A DNA stretch of 64,000 nucleotides, taken from contig CANMIH010000006.1 in NCBI GenBank assembly GCA_947497905.1, positions 184,307-248,306 on the forward strand, given 5' to 3'. The DNA is from an uncultured Pelagimonas sp. Lineage in GTDB: Bacteria > Pseudomonadota > Alphaproteobacteria > Rhodobacterales > Rhodobacteraceae. A program made the translations under genes and the position numbers. The notes under the pieces are model-generated. The model was not told where the DNA came from. It worked only from the letters and a program-made list of their open reading frames with translations, and did no database searches. Positions 44,420 to 53,484 of this stretch are shown here, piece by piece. Numbering within the stretch: position 1 is the first letter of the stretch; every line of letters starts with the position of its first letter.

Positions 44420-45073
44420 ATGACTGATTTTTCGACCCGCCGCCGCATGATGGTAGACACGCAGGTACGTCCTTCGGACGTCACTGAATTCCCAATCATT
44501 GACGCGATGTTGACCGTCCCTCGCGAGGCGTTTGTGCCCGCTGAGAAGATTGAGGCCGCTTATGCGGGCGAGCATATCGAACTTGGCGCGGGACGCGTCG
44601 TGCTCGATCCTCGGGTGTTTGCCAAGATGATTGAGGCGCTTGATATCACCAACAAAGATCTGGTGCTCGATATCGGTGCTGGCCTTGGGTATTCCTCGGC
44701 GGTCATCGCGCATATCGCCGAAGCTGTGGTTGCCGTAGAAGATGATGAGGCGCGCGCTGAAGAGGCGCAGACCCTCTTGTCGGACGCACACGCAGACAAT
44801 GTTGTTGTACATGCGGGTCCCTTGGCCGCTGGTGCTGCCGCGCATGGGCCATATGACGTGATTGTGGTGCAGGGCGGTGTGGAAGAATTGCCCACGACCC
44901 TGACAGACCAATTGAAAGATGGTGGCCGGATCGTCTGTATTTTCATGGATGGGGCACTTGGAACTGTGCGTCTCGGTCATAAATTGGATGGTGATGTGAT
45001 GTGGCGGTTTGCGTTCAACGGAACGGCGCCACTTCTGGCTGGATTTGAAAAAGCGAAAGAATTCGCACTCTAA
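44420..45073 (+). CDS. pcm: Protein-L-isoaspartate O-methyltransferase family protein
   Basis: A 217-residue SAM-dependent methyltransferase of the PCMT family. It starts with STRRRMMVDTQVRPSDV, has PREAFVP, and the SAM-binding motif I VLDIGAGLGYSSAVIA, then VVQGGVEELP. PCMT repairs isoaspartyl residues in aged proteins. The alphaproteobacterial version is short and regularly lies before tolC, as here (33 bases), so a role linked to that operon cannot be excluded. A GAAAGAG stretch is the only ribosome site seen. Confidence 0.85.
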   Translation: MTDFSTRRRMMVDTQVRPSDVTEFPIIDAMLTVPREAFVPAEKIEAAYAGEHIELGAGRVVLDPRVFAKMIEALDITNKDLVLDIGAGLGYSSAVIAHIAEAVVAVEDDEARAEEAQTLLSDAHADNVVVHAGPLAAGAAAHGPYDVIVVQGGVEELPTTLTDQLKDGGRIVCIFMDGALGTVRLGHKLDGDVMWRFAFNGTAPLLAGFEKAKEFAL

Positions 45074-45106
45074 GAAATGATGCGCGAACACGCGTAGGGG
45101 GCAGAT

Positions 45107-46534
45107 ATGTTGAACAGGATTCGAAAATCCGTAACTCAGGGCACGGCAACGGCCCTTGTTGCGATTGCTATGGCGCTGCCCGCAGGGGCGGAAACTCTGG
45201 CAGATGCCCTGGCAGGTGCCTACAAACATAGCGGCCTGATTGACCAGAACCGCGCTGTCCTGCGTGCTGCAGATGAGGATGTGGCCCAGGCCGTGTCGAC
45301 CCTGCGCCCGGTGATTTCGTGGTCGGGAAATGTTCAGCACCAGTTCGGCACCTCGCGCGCGTTCAATACAACGGCGGGTGGGTTTGTCACCGGCAGCTCG
45401 TCAACAGATACGGCGTCGCTGAACCTGATCGCAGAGCTGACACTGTACGCAGGTGGCGGCAATCTGCTGCGCATCGAGGCAGCAAAAGAAACCGTTTTGG
45501 CAACTCGCGCCCAATTGGTGGGGATCGAACAGCAGGTTCTTCTGCGCGCGGTCACGGCCTATATGGAAGTGCGTCGCGCAAATGAAACTGTGGCCCTGCG
45601 CCAGAACAACGTCCGCGTTCTGCGCCAAGAAGTGCGCGCCGCGCGGGACCGGTTTGATGTGGGTGAAGTGACCCGCACCGATGTTGCACTGGCAGAGGCC
45701 CGCATGGCCGCCGCCGTTTCGGCTTTGGCAGGCGCACAGGGTAACCTTGTTGCTGCAAAAGAAGAATACCGCAACGCGGTTGGTCGCGCACCGGGTAATC
45801 TGGCGGCACCAGGCAAATTGCCCTACCTGCCGGGAACCGTGCGCAAAGCGAAGACGCTGGCTGTTTCGCAGCACCCAAATCTGATTGCGGTTCAGCATCA
45901 GGTCAGCGCGGCTGAGCTTGGGATTAAGATCGCCGAATCTGCGCAGAAGCCCACAGTTTCTCTTCGGGGCACTTATGGTGTGACGGAAACATTCGGCAGC
46001 CAGGCCTATACCCATGGTGGCACCATTGGTGTGAACGCCGGCGGCGCTATTTATCAGGGGGGTCGTTTGACCTCGCTGGTGCGTCAGGCCCATGCCTCGC
46101 GGGATCAGGCGCGCGGTGGGTTGCACATCACGCGCCATAACATCGAGCAGAATGTCGGATCGGCCTATGTCCAGCTGGATGTGGCGCGGGCAAGCCGCAG
46201 CTCGTTCGAATCGCAGGTCCGGGCCGCACGTACCGCCTTCCGGGGGGTGCGCGAAGAAGCCAAGCTTGGGGCGCGGACAACACTGGATGTGTTGGATGCG
46301 GAACAGGAACTGCTCGACGCGCGTGCGAATCTGATCTCGTCGCAGGTGGACGAAACCATCGCCGCTTACACAGCTTTGGCATCGGTTGGTCAGCTGACTG
46401 CGGATGCGCTGCGTCTGAACGTGCCGAAATATGACCCGGCGAGCTATTACAACCTTGTGAAAGATGCGCCTCTGCAGCGCAGCCAGCAAGGGCAAGAGCT
46501 TGATCGTGTGCTTAAGGCACTTGGAAAAGACTAA
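45107..46534 (+). CDS. tolC: TolC-family outer membrane efflux/secretion protein
   Basis: A 475-residue protein with a signal peptide (cleavage after PAGAE) and the two-fold repeated architecture of TolC: long coiled helices (RRANETVALRQNNVRVLRQEVRAARDRFDVGEVTRTDVALAEAR and its C-terminal counterpart with LGARTTLDVLDAEQELLDARANL-type motif). Trimers form the outer membrane channel-tunnel for type I secretion and multidrug efflux. GGGG/AGGGGGC lies before the ATG. No inner membrane partner genes are in the window. Confidence 0.93.
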   Translation: MLNRIRKSVTQGTATALVAIAMALPAGAETLADALAGAYKHSGLIDQNRAVLRAADEDVAQAVSTLRPVISWSGNVQHQFGTSRAFNTTAGGFVTGSSSTDTASLNLIAELTLYAGGGNLLRIEAAKETVLATRAQLVGIEQQVLLRAVTAYMEVRRANETVALRQNNVRVLRQEVRAARDRFDVGEVTRTDVALAEARMAAAVSALAGAQGNLVAAKEEYRNAVGRAPGNLAAPGKLPYLPGTVRKAKTLAVSQHPNLIAVQHQVSAAELGIKIAESAQKPTVSLRGTYGVTETFGSQAYTHGGTIGVNAGGAIYQGGRLTSLVRQAHASRDQARGGLHITRHNIEQNVGSAYVQLDVARASRSSFESQVRAARTAFRGVREEAKLGARTTLDVLDAEQELLDARANLISSQVDETIAAYTALASVGQLTADALRLNVPKYDPASYYNLVKDAPLQRSQQGQELDRVLKALGKD

Positions 46535-46604
46535 CTTTTTCAGCATCGGTTGTCTGAACGGGCCACTGCGGTTATGCTTCCTGTGAGGCGAGAGTGGAAC
46601 TGCA

Positions 46605-47786
46605 ATGTCTGATCCTGTGACCAATGTTGAAATTGAGGACGTGCTTTCTTCGATACGGCGACTCGTATCCGAGGAAGTGCGTCCAGCCGCGACTGCACCG
46701 GTGCGTAAGAAAACCGAGCGATTGGTGCTGACGCCCTCTCTGCGGGTCAATGTCGACGAATCGGCGGCCCGGCCACCAGAGCGTCCGGCAAATGGGCCCA
46801 TTGTTCTGACCAATCCAGCGCCTGCCGTTCAAGATGAGACCCTTGGTTCTGATGGCAATGTGTCCCGTCTGACCGAAGTACGCTTTGCTGATGATCTTTC
46901 TGCAGATGTGCCCGATCTCGAAGGCGACGACCAAATCCAGGTTGCGGAAGTCTCAGATACCCCAGAGCCGTTTGTTGCGCTTGTCGAAGATGAGCAGGAA
47001 GACGACGAGGCGGAGCTTGATACATCCGCGTTGCTGAGCCAGCTTGTTGAGCAGGAAGTGTCCCGTGTTCTCGAAGATCAGAATGACAGCGATGCCAAGC
47101 CTGATCTGCAAGAACTTGATATTGACCTTGATGATGAAGCCCCTGAAGTCTCACAAGAGGGCAGTGGTCTCGACATTGCCGTAGCTGGTGATGAGCTGAA
47201 TTCCGATAGCTGGGACGAAGCGGCCCCGCTGGAAAGCAAAATCGCGGCATTGGAAAAGCTGGTATCGCGTCAATCGGACGATTACGACGGCGATCAAACC
47301 GACGTCGAGCCAACCGCTGGGGCCACCTTTGTGCACCGTCCGCTGGCGAGCGTTTCCTGGGATGAGGCCGATGAGCCGGTTGAGGACGTTGTCGCCGCTG
47401 AGCCCGTCGAAGCCCCCCAAGTTGACGACGCGGATGTTGCCGCTGCGGTCGCAGATGTGGTGTTCTTGTCTGAGGAGCCACCTGTCGCGGACGAAGAAGA
47501 GGCGGCGGAATTCGTAGAGGACACAGAAGGTTTTGCAGATGAGCCTCTGGCGCAGCCAGTGTTCCAAAGCCACTCTGAGCCCTATGTTGAAGAGCGTACC
47601 GATCTTTTGGCCGAAGCACCCGGTCTGGAAACTTCGGTGATCGACGAAGAGATGCTGCGTGGCATGGTTTCAGATATCGTGCGTCAGGAATTGCAGGGTG
47701 TCTTGGGAGAGCGGATCACGCGCAATGTGCGTAAATTGGTGCGCCGTGAAATCCATCGCGTTTTGATGAGCCAGGATTTCGAATAG
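46605..47786 (+). CDS. PopZ-like (DUF2497) polar organising protein
   Basis: A 393-residue acidic protein. The N-terminus VEIEDVLSSIRRLVSEE resembles the PopZ N-terminal helix (EILASIRRI). A very long Asp/Glu/Pro/Val-rich, probably disordered middle follows. The last 50 residues (EEMLRGMVSDIVRQELQGVLGERITRNVRKLVRREIHRVLMS) form the helical oligomerisation region. In Caulobacter PopZ builds a polar condensate that anchors the chromosome origin and cell-cycle proteins. The middle here is far longer than in Caulobacter (177 residues in total there). A terminator follows 34 bases after the stop. Confidence 0.7.
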   Translation: MSDPVTNVEIEDVLSSIRRLVSEEVRPAATAPVRKKTERLVLTPSLRVNVDESAARPPERPANGPIVLTNPAPAVQDETLGSDGNVSRLTEVRFADDLSADVPDLEGDDQIQVAEVSDTPEPFVALVEDEQEDDEAELDTSALLSQLVEQEVSRVLEDQNDSDAKPDLQELDIDLDDEAPEVSQEGSGLDIAVAGDELNSDSWDEAAPLESKIAALEKLVSRQSDDYDGDQTDVEPTAGATFVHRPLASVSWDEADEPVEDVVAAEPVEAPQVDDADVAAAVADVVFLSEEPPVADEEEAAEFVEDTEGFADEPLAQPVFQSHSEPYVEERTDLLAEAPGLETSVIDEEMLRGMVSDIVRQELQGVLGERITRNVRKLVRREIHRVLMSQDFE

Positions 47787-47820
47787 CCGATTCCACTTCA
47801 AAGCCAGTGAATTCAAAAAG

Positions 47821-47843
47821 CCCGGCGCGATGCCGGGTTTTTT
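47821..47843 (+). terminator. Terminator after the PopZ-like gene
   Basis: CCCGGC (47821-47826) and GCCGGG (47832-47837) with a 5-base loop, followed by six T and preceded by AAAAAG. Confidence 0.88.
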
Positions 47844-47891
47844 ATTGCCTATGAATTGGATCAGCCAAAGTCATGTGGCAGTAGATTGCAC

Positions 47892-47924
47892 CAAAAAAAC
47901 GCCCCCTTTTTGGAAGGGGGCGTT
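47892..47924 (-). terminator. Terminator of the DUF6280-like gene
   Basis: Perfect 11-bp stem, AACGCCCCCTT (47898-47908) and AAGGGGGCGTT (47914-47924). On the minus strand a run of T follows directly. Confidence 0.88.
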
Positions 47925-47964
47925 CAAAACATCCAAGCGCCACTTTTGCGGCGGTTGGGAAAAT

Positions 47965-48285
47965 TTATGCGGCTTCTGCCTGCTGTGCTGCGTTGCGGCG
48001 CTCGCTCTCTTCGCGCGAGAGGGCAACCGATGTACGCACACCTTTGGACACAAAATCCATCAAGCCAGTAACAACACGTTCATTTGGGTCGATGCCCGAG
48101 CATGACAGAACTTCACGGCCATCACGCGAACGCGCCCAGCGGGCGATCTGTTCCGGGCCATTGCCATACTTTTTGTCATCGGCAATTGCGTCATCAAGCG
48201 CAGCCAACACGACTGCGGCAAATAGTTTGCGAGCACGGTTTCCCTGCTCTGCATTGAACGCAGTGCCGTCAACGAAATCTTTCAT
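47965..48285 (-). CDS. Small conserved hypothetical protein (DUF6280-like)
   Basis: A 106-residue soluble protein with no signal or membrane segment. Features: MKDFVDGTAFNAEQGNRARKLFAAVVLAALDDAIAD and IARWARSRDGREVLSCSGIDPNERV, ending in an Ala/Glu-rich tail. It looks like a small protein conserved across Rhodobacterales and usually annotated DUF6280; that family link is from memory. It may be expressed highly, since it has its own strong terminator. No function is known. Confidence 0.75.
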   Translation of the reverse strand: MKDFVDGTAFNAEQGNRARKLFAAVVLAALDDAIADDKKYGNGPEQIARWARSRDGREVLSCSGIDPNERVVTGLMDFVSKGVRTSVALSREESERRNAAQQAEAA

Positions 48286-48503
48286 GAGTGGACCTTCGAT
48301 TTATTGCTCTTGTCTTTTTCGGCGTGACGAGGGTTATGACCTATTCGATCTGATTCGGGTACCCCAGAGTTGCATAACACCCATTCCGTTAATGCATAGC
48401 TTCCAAAGGAGAAACACGACATATCGTTGTCTTGCCAGAGGCCGACCACCCATATATAGGAGGCGCTAACTTTTCCTCAACCTTTCGACAGAGGTTATCC
48501 GCT

Positions 48504-49067
48504 ATGCCCAAAATCAATGGCAACGAGATCCGTCCTGGCAACGTGCTTGAGCACAATGATGGCCTGTGGGCCGCGGTCAAAGTGGACCATGTGAAGCCCG
48601 GCAAGGGTGGGGCTTTTGCACAGGTGGAACTGAAAAACCTGCGCAACGGATCCAAGCTGAACGAACGGTTCCGCAGCGCCGACAAAGTTGAGCGTGTGCG
48701 CCTTGAGCAGAAAGACATGCAGTTCCTTTATGAAGATGACGGCATGCTGATCTTCATGGACACAGAAACTTACGATCAGGTTCAGGTGATGGCAGATTTG
48801 TTGGGTGATCGTCGCCCGTTTCTGCAGGACGGCATGACCATCGTTGTTGAGTTCTATGAAACCGAAGCGTTGAACGCGACAGTACCGCAGAAGGTCACCT
48901 GCGAAATCGTTGAGACCGAGCCAGTGGTCAAAGGTCAGACCGCGGCCAACTCGTTCAAACCCGCTGTTCTCGACAATGGCGTTCGCATTTCTGTGCCGCC
49001 CTTTATCGCGCAGGGCGAAAAGATCGTCGTGAACACTGAAACCATGAGCTATTCCGAGCGCGCCTGA
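48504..49067 (+). CDS. efp: Elongation factor P
   Basis: A 187-residue three-domain translation factor that helps ribosomes through polyproline stretches. The tip residue to be modified is a lysine, K34 in VKPGKGGAF, as in the lysyl-modified (EpmA/B) or unmodified Lys type; no epm genes are in this window. The C-terminal family signature region [24 protein letters not shown] is complete. ATG 48504 begins the family-typical start; the frame extends upstream without support. Confidence 0.97.
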   Translation: MPKINGNEIRPGNVLEHNDGLWAAVKVDHVKPGKGGAFAQVELKNLRNGSKLNERFRSADKVERVRLEQKDMQFLYEDDGMLIFMDTETYDQVQVMADLLGDRRPFLQDGMTIVVEFYETEALNATVPQKVTCEIVETEPVVKGQTAANSFKPAVLDNGVRISVPPFIAQGEKIVVNTETMSYSERA

Positions 49068-49122
49068 CCTCGGGGCCCGCGCGCATATCCCCCGAATTGC
49101 CGGGGGACAGGGATTGAAACGA

Positions 49123-49157
49123 AAAGGCCTCCGGCGCAAAGCCAGGAGGTCTTTTTT
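49123..49157 (+). terminator. Terminator after efp, overlapping the next ribosome site
   Basis: GGCCTCC and GGAGGTC pair (7 bp, one wobble) across a 12-base loop, then TTTTTT. The 3' arm contains AGGAGGT (49144-49150), which is also the ribosome site of the GNAT gene starting at 49158. Confidence 0.7.
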
Positions 49158-49622
49158 ATGGACGTCATCAAAAATCCGCATCCGTCAGAAGTGTTGCCGC
49201 TGTTTCGCGCACTTCACCTGTTCCACGTGAGCGTGGCTCCGCAGATGTATCATGCTGAAGGGGCAGATGTGGAGTACATCACACATCTCGAAGAGGCCTA
49301 TGCCAAGGGCGCGACGATTTATGCGGTCGAGGGCGGTTGGGGGCTCGTGGCCTATCTTCTCGCGTTACCTGAACAGCGCGCACAGGACGCCCTGCGTCGC
49401 GGCCACAACAGGATGCGGATCGACCATCTTTATGTTGCCCCAACACATCGCGGAAAGGCGCTCGGCCGCAGGTTGGTCGCCGCTATGGAGGCGGACATGC
49501 TTCGGCTTGGTATCCCGGATTGGGTTGTCACCTGGCATGCCTCCAACCCAGAGGCGGGGCTTGCCTATGAGCATCTCGGTGGCACGGCGTCATTGGTGAT
49601 CAGTGCAAAAGCCAATGTGTAA
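49158..49622 (+). CDS. GNAT-family N-acetyltransferase
   Basis: A 154-residue acetyltransferase with the acetyl-CoA-binding motif A reading IDHLYVAPTHRGKALGRRLV (R/Q-x-x-G-x-G/A form). The C-terminal part WHASNPEAGLAYEHLGG is typical of small-substrate or peptide N-acetyltransferases. The substrate is unknown. The start codon directly follows the U-run of the efp terminator, and the ribosome site lies in the terminator stem, so the gene is either expressed by read-through with the stem opened, or from a promoter inside efp. Confidence 0.8.
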   Translation: MDVIKNPHPSEVLPLFRALHLFHVSVAPQMYHAEGADVEYITHLEEAYAKGATIYAVEGGWGLVAYLLALPEQRAQDALRRGHNRMRIDHLYVAPTHRGKALGRRLVAAMEADMLRLGIPDWVVTWHASNPEAGLAYEHLGGTASLVISAKANV

Positions 49623-49661
49623 AATGGTGCAGGGCGGGGATATTCCCGCCCGTCGTCACCT

Positions 49662-50396
49662 TCAAAGCGTATGAATGCGGGCCTCTCCGGCCTGCATGCC
49701 GTCGCCTAGGCGATCGAAACGAACGTAGGCAATGGCTCGGCCCTCAGATTGGGTAAAGACCTGACCAACTGTTTTACCATCCCGCGTTATCTCGGTACCG
49801 GGTGTCGCTGAGCCGTCGATGCCGACAAGGGTCAGGCCTTTGCGCAGCTCCGTCTTATGCTTCATGCGTGCGGTCACTTCCTGACCAACATAACAACCCT
49901 TTTTGAAGTCCACGCCATTCAGGCGTTCAAATCCGACTTCAAGAACAAAGCTATCCGCGCCAAGTTCGATGCCGCCTTCGGGAATGCAGCTGGCCACACG
50001 CAGCGCATCCCAATCCACATCTTGATCAGGCTGGCCTGCATAGCCCCGCCATCCCAACGTGGGGTGACGGGGATCGGCAAAGGCACCCTCGGGCGTCTCA
50101 CCGAGACCGCGGGAAACGGTGATGTCTGTTTCGCTGATCGCTACATCCGAGCGCAATTTATACATGCTCAGGGCCTGAAGCAAACCGGGCGCCAGTTCCG
50201 CGGTCACGTCCAAAAGCACAGCATCTCCATCGGGAATCAGGAAGAAATCGGCGCGATACTTTCCTTGAGGGGTCAGAAGCGCGGTATAGACCATGCCGTG
50301 AGCAAGACGGTCGACATCATTGGTCACCAGCCCCTGCAGGAAGGGTTTCACATCGCCGCCGCTCAGGCGCAAAACTTTCCGTGTGGTCTCAGACAT
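49662..50396 (-). CDS. ygfZ: YgfZ/GcvT-family folate-binding iron-sulfur protein
   Basis: A 244-residue protein of the tetrahydrofolate-binding YgfZ (COG0354) family, identified by the motif KKGCYVGQE with the conserved cysteine and by RVASCIPEGGIEL. YgfZ assists synthesis and repair of Fe-S clusters in enzymes such as MiaB, in a folate-dependent manner. ATG 50396 was chosen because upstream residues have no family support and AAAGGAAAC precedes it. The divergent glycosyltransferase gene begins 61 bases away. Confidence 0.88.
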   Translation of the reverse strand: MSETTRKVLRLSGGDVKPFLQGLVTNDVDRLAHGMVYTALLTPQGKYRADFFLIPDGDAVLLDVTAELAPGLLQALSMYKLRSDVAISETDITVSRGLGETPEGAFADPRHPTLGWRGYAGQPDQDVDWDALRVASCIPEGGIELGADSFVLEVGFERLNGVDFKKGCYVGQEVTARMKHKTELRKGLTLVGIDGSATPGTEITRDGKTVGQVFTQSEGRAIAYVRFDRLGDGMQAGEARIHTL

Positions 50397-50457
50397 GCCC
50401 GTTTCCTTTTGTTCGCCTCTCGCATATAGGCCCGGATAGGCAAGACGAACAGACCCG

Positions 50458-51012
50458 ATGCGCGCACCTCTTTCGATTATCATTCCGACATCCAACTCAG
50501 CAAACCATTTGCCGCTGTGTCTTGGGTCGCTGGGCGAGGGGCTTCGGGCCGGGATCATTCGCGAGCTGATCTTCGCCGACGCGGGATCGGATGACGCGAC
50601 TCTGACCATTGCCGAGGCCTCAGGCGCGGAGGTGGTCTATGCACCCAGTCAACAACTGGCCAAAGGGGCCGATGTGGCACAGGGGCAATGGTTTCTGTTC
50701 CTGGCCCCCACAACGCAGCTCGGGGACGGCTGGACCGAGGCTGTGATCGAGGCGTTTCGCGCGCCGGGGGTCTATCAGTTCACGCTTCAAGCAGACCAGC
50801 GAGGATTGCGCGGGCGTTGCGCGTCAGTCTGGAAGTCGATCAGGCGGCGACTGGTGACGGGACCGGATGCCTACCAAGGCCTGTTGATTGACCGCGCGAG
50901 TTATCTCTCATCCGGTGGGTTTGTTGAAGCTCAACAGAATGGAAGCGCGACGCTGCGCCTTGCCTCTCGGACAAAGCCCAAAACGCTCGCTGCTCAGGCG
51001 ATTTTAACCTAG
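50458..51012 (+). CDS. Short GT2-like glycosyltransferase
   Basis: A 184-residue protein that opens with the GT-A nucleotide-sugar binding pattern LSIIIPTSNSANHLPLCLGSL and contains ELIFADAGSDDAT. It is short for family 2 (usually above 220 residues). The usual DxD reads as LAPTT in the aligned region (FLFLAPTTQLGDGW), so metal binding may be lost. Similar short TIGR04283-type transferases are encoded near phosphatase genes. Its end overlaps the convergent phosphatase gene by 9 bases. Confidence 0.7.
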   Translation: MRAPLSIIIPTSNSANHLPLCLGSLGEGLRAGIIRELIFADAGSDDATLTIAEASGAEVVYAPSQQLAKGADVAQGQWFLFLAPTTQLGDGWTEAVIEAFRAPGVYQFTLQADQRGLRGRCASVWKSIRRRLVTGPDAYQGLLIDRASYLSSGGFVEAQQNGSATLRLASRTKPKTLAAQAILT

Positions 51013-51726
51013 CGCCTTGGTTATCAGCTCCTGCGCGGTTTCACGTTCAACCCGACGCGTGTCCCAGCCCGTTTGTAGAATGCCGGGAATGTATTCCTGT
51101 CGGATCCAGTCTTCGAAACTGATCTCTCCAAGGGCAAGCCGGGCTTGATACACCCGCAGAATATAGCCCTGCAGGCCGGTTTTGGTGTGCTTGAGGTGGA
51201 TGTACTTGAAGCTCAGCTGCTTCATAGCTGTTTCAACGGGGACGTCTTCAAACACCATCAAATACATGGCCGAGACAAACCCTGCGCGATCCGCACCGGA
51301 CTTGCAGTGCAGGATCAGCGGTTTTTCGGCCTCGCGAAGTGCGTCGATGACCGCAACAATGTTTTCGCGCGGGGCGGCAGATCTGGCCCAGAGTTTGCGA
51401 TTGACCAAGGTAAGGCCAAGTGCATCACAGCTTTCTTTTTCAAACAGGTAATGCGCAAAACGGTCCTCACCGCGCAGATTGACGACGGTTTTCACCCCCA
51501 TCTGAGCGTATTTTGCGAGGCGGCGGTGTGTGGGTTGGTTTGACCGCCACACACCCGGTGCAAGTGGCCAGAAGTTGGTCCAGATGGTGCGCAAAAAAGC
51601 ATGGTCAAACAGATGGTAATGGACCTTTGACCAGAACCGTTTGGAGGGCGTCGAGATATCGGTGCCGAATGATCGGCGGGTCTTACGCTCGAGATCTCCG
51701 AGCCATTCCCAAATCTTCGCGAGCAT
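51004..51726 (-). CDS. Dual-specificity/tyrosine phosphatase-like protein
   Basis: A 240-residue protein with the cysteine phosphatase loop HCKSGADRAGF (CX5R; C141 and R147). Upstream segments LAPGVWRSNQPTHRRLAKYAQMGVKTVVNLRGE match the bacterial DSP-like family found in roseobacters. The substrate could be a phosphoprotein, inositol phosphate or phospholipid; it cannot be read from the sequence. ATG 51726 (Met-Leu-Ala-Lys) is preferred. The divergent aminotransferase starts 142 bases away, with the promoters between. Confidence 0.82.
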   Translation of the reverse strand: MLAKIWEWLGDLERKTRRSFGTDISTPSKRFWSKVHYHLFDHAFLRTIWTNFWPLAPGVWRSNQPTHRRLAKYAQMGVKTVVNLRGEDRFAHYLFEKESCDALGLTLVNRKLWARSAAPRENIVAVIDALREAEKPLILHCKSGADRAGFVSAMYLMVFEDVPVETAMKQLSFKYIHLKHTKTGLQGYILRVYQARLALGEISFEDWIRQEYIPGILQTGWDTRRVERETAQELITKALG

Positions 51727-51867
51727 ATCGATATCCTGTTGCCTACACGCGCGCGGTGTACGCGTTGGGGGGAAGGCTGGCAAGTCGCATGCCATTGACC
51801 ATAGGCGATGGGTGGCTAGTGTGGCGCAACATTTCCGCAATTTCGCGGTGCTGAAAAGGTATCCAAC

Positions 51868-53058
51868 ATGTCGCTTGCCAATGGTCGCCGTCACATGGCC
51901 CTGCCTGGCCCGTCAATTATGCCCGACCGGGTGCTTCAGGCGATGCATCAGGGCGCGCCTGACATCTACACCACCGATCTTCGCGATCAGGTGGCTGAGA
52001 TGGTGCTTGATCTGAAATATATTGCCCGGACTGAGGCGCATGTGGCGATCTATATCTCGAATGGGCATGGCGCATGGGAAGCGGCCATGGCCAATACGCT
52101 GTCCGCAGGAGACAAGGTTCTTGTACCAGCGACGGGACATTTTGGTCTGGAGTGGGCTCAGGTTGCCAGAGGGCAGGGGCTTGAGGTGCAACTTCTGGAT
52201 CATGGCCGACAAAGCCCGATGGATCCAGAACGTATCCGCGACGTTCTGAAAACCGACGCTGCACATGAGATCAAGGCGGTGCTCGCCGTGCATGTGGATA
52301 CCGCCAGTTCGGTGCGCAGTGACATTGCGGCTTTGCGTCGGGTTCTAGATGATCTGGGACATCCGGCTTTGCTCATGGTGGATTGCATCGCCTCGCTTGG
52401 GGCTGATGAGTTTCAGATGGATGCCTGGGGCGCCGACATTATGGTCGCGGGCTCTCAAAAAGGCCTGATGGTGCCCCCGGGTCTGGGGTTTGTGTTTTTC
52501 AACGACCGTGCCCATGCCTTGCGTCAAAGCAAAGAGTGCGTGCCCTTTTATTGGGACTGGACTGCGCGGATCGCACCAGAGGCGCTGTGGCAGTATTTTG
52601 GTGGCACGGCACCGACACATCATCTGTTTGGGCTGAGAGCCGCGCTGGACATGATCCGCGAGGAGGGCATTGAAAATATCTGGGCCCGTCACAAAACTCT
52701 GGCGCAATCGGTTTGGGCGGCGGTCGAGCACTGGGGCGCGCCCATGGCTCTGAATATTGCAGATCCTGCGGTCCGGTCGCACGCGGTGACGGCGGTCTCA
52801 ATTGGAGCGCCAGATGGCGATCGGCTGCGCGACTGGGTGCGCGACGAGGCCGGGGTGACGCTTGGGTTTGGTCTCGGGGCCTGGAGTGATGCCGACCCAA
52901 CCGCCAGTGGTGCGTTCCGCTTTGGGCATATGGGGCACATCAACGCACATAGCACGCTGGGAATGCTGGGGGCGGTTGAGGCTGGGTTGGTGGCCTTGGG
53001 CATTCCACATGTGTCAGGCGGTGTCAGCGCTGCCGCGCAGGTGATTGCAAAGGGGTGA
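51868..53058 (+). CDS. Class V aminotransferase (alanine/serine-glyoxylate aminotransferase type)
   Basis: A 396-residue PLP enzyme of fold type I, class V. The cofactor lysine is in MVAGSQKGLMVPPGLGF, the Asp-rich strand in LMVDCIASLGADEFQMD, and the N-terminal PGPSIMP start is typical of AGT/serine-glyoxylate aminotransferases. It should transfer an amino group to glyoxylate from serine, alanine or a similar donor; serine-glyoxylate activity would point to the serine cycle or glyoxylate handling. A structured GC-rich intergenic element follows the stop. Confidence 0.85.
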   Translation: MSLANGRRHMALPGPSIMPDRVLQAMHQGAPDIYTTDLRDQVAEMVLDLKYIARTEAHVAIYISNGHGAWEAAMANTLSAGDKVLVPATGHFGLEWAQVARGQGLEVQLLDHGRQSPMDPERIRDVLKTDAAHEIKAVLAVHVDTASSVRSDIAALRRVLDDLGHPALLMVDCIASLGADEFQMDAWGADIMVAGSQKGLMVPPGLGFVFFNDRAHALRQSKECVPFYWDWTARIAPEALWQYFGGTAPTHHLFGLRAALDMIREEGIENIWARHKTLAQSVWAAVEHWGAPMALNIADPAVRSHAVTAVSIGAPDGDRLRDWVRDEAGVTLGFGLGAWSDADPTASGAFRFGHMGHINAHSTLGMLGAVEAGLVALGIPHVSGGVSAAAQVIAKG

Positions 53059-53065
53059 TGTCATT

Positions 53066-53118
53066 GCGGGACGGGTGACGCTGGCTTGTTCCAAGCCTCG
53101 CCCCACCCACCGTCCCGC
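53066..53118. other. Structured intergenic inverted repeat between convergent genes
   Basis: Outer arms 53066-53077 and 53108-53118 match over 11 bp with one bulged G. Inside, GGCTTG (53083-53088) pairs with CAAGCC (53092-53097). It has no U-run. A role as two-way terminator or as a dispersed repeat is possible. Confidence 0.6.
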
Positions 53119-53166
53119 ATGGGGTGGTGGCTTTGTCAGGATGTGTCCCTTTGATCGGCCTGTAGA

Positions 53167-53382
53167 TCAGACCTTTGGCGGATTGTCTGCGCCAATGGCC
53201 CGCCGTCGTTTAGCAAATTCCAGACGGGTGATCAGATGGTTCAGGCCCACAGCCAAGATCACGACCGGTCCAAGCCCCCAGGCCGACCAGATTGCGACAA
53301 AGACCCAGATCAGATTAACAAAGATCAGGATCAGATTGGCATTGGTAAAGTCTTCAACGCGTTGCGCATGTTTGGTGGTCAT
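53167..53382 (-). CDS. Small two-helix membrane protein (2TM type)
   Basis: A 71-residue protein with two hydrophobic segments separated by a short turn (ILIFVNLIWVFVAIWSAWGLGPVVILAVGLNHL) and a basic tail (EFAKRRRAIG). The WGLGP turn between helices resembles the 2TM domain family found alone or attached to histidine kinases and LytTR proteins. The function is unknown. ATG 53382 is chosen as the start directly before the first helix. Confidence 0.65.
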   Translation of the reverse strand: MTTKHAQRVEDFTNANLILIFVNLIWVFVAIWSAWGLGPVVILAVGLNHLITRLEFAKRRRAIGADNPPKV

Positions 53383-53484
53383 TGCACAGCCTCCGACTAA
53401 GCAGCAGAAGAATGGTAGCGCAGAACGCCCATTCCGCAGATCACTTTGCCGAGAAGCTGTCAAATTTCAGTAAATGCCTAGCAA

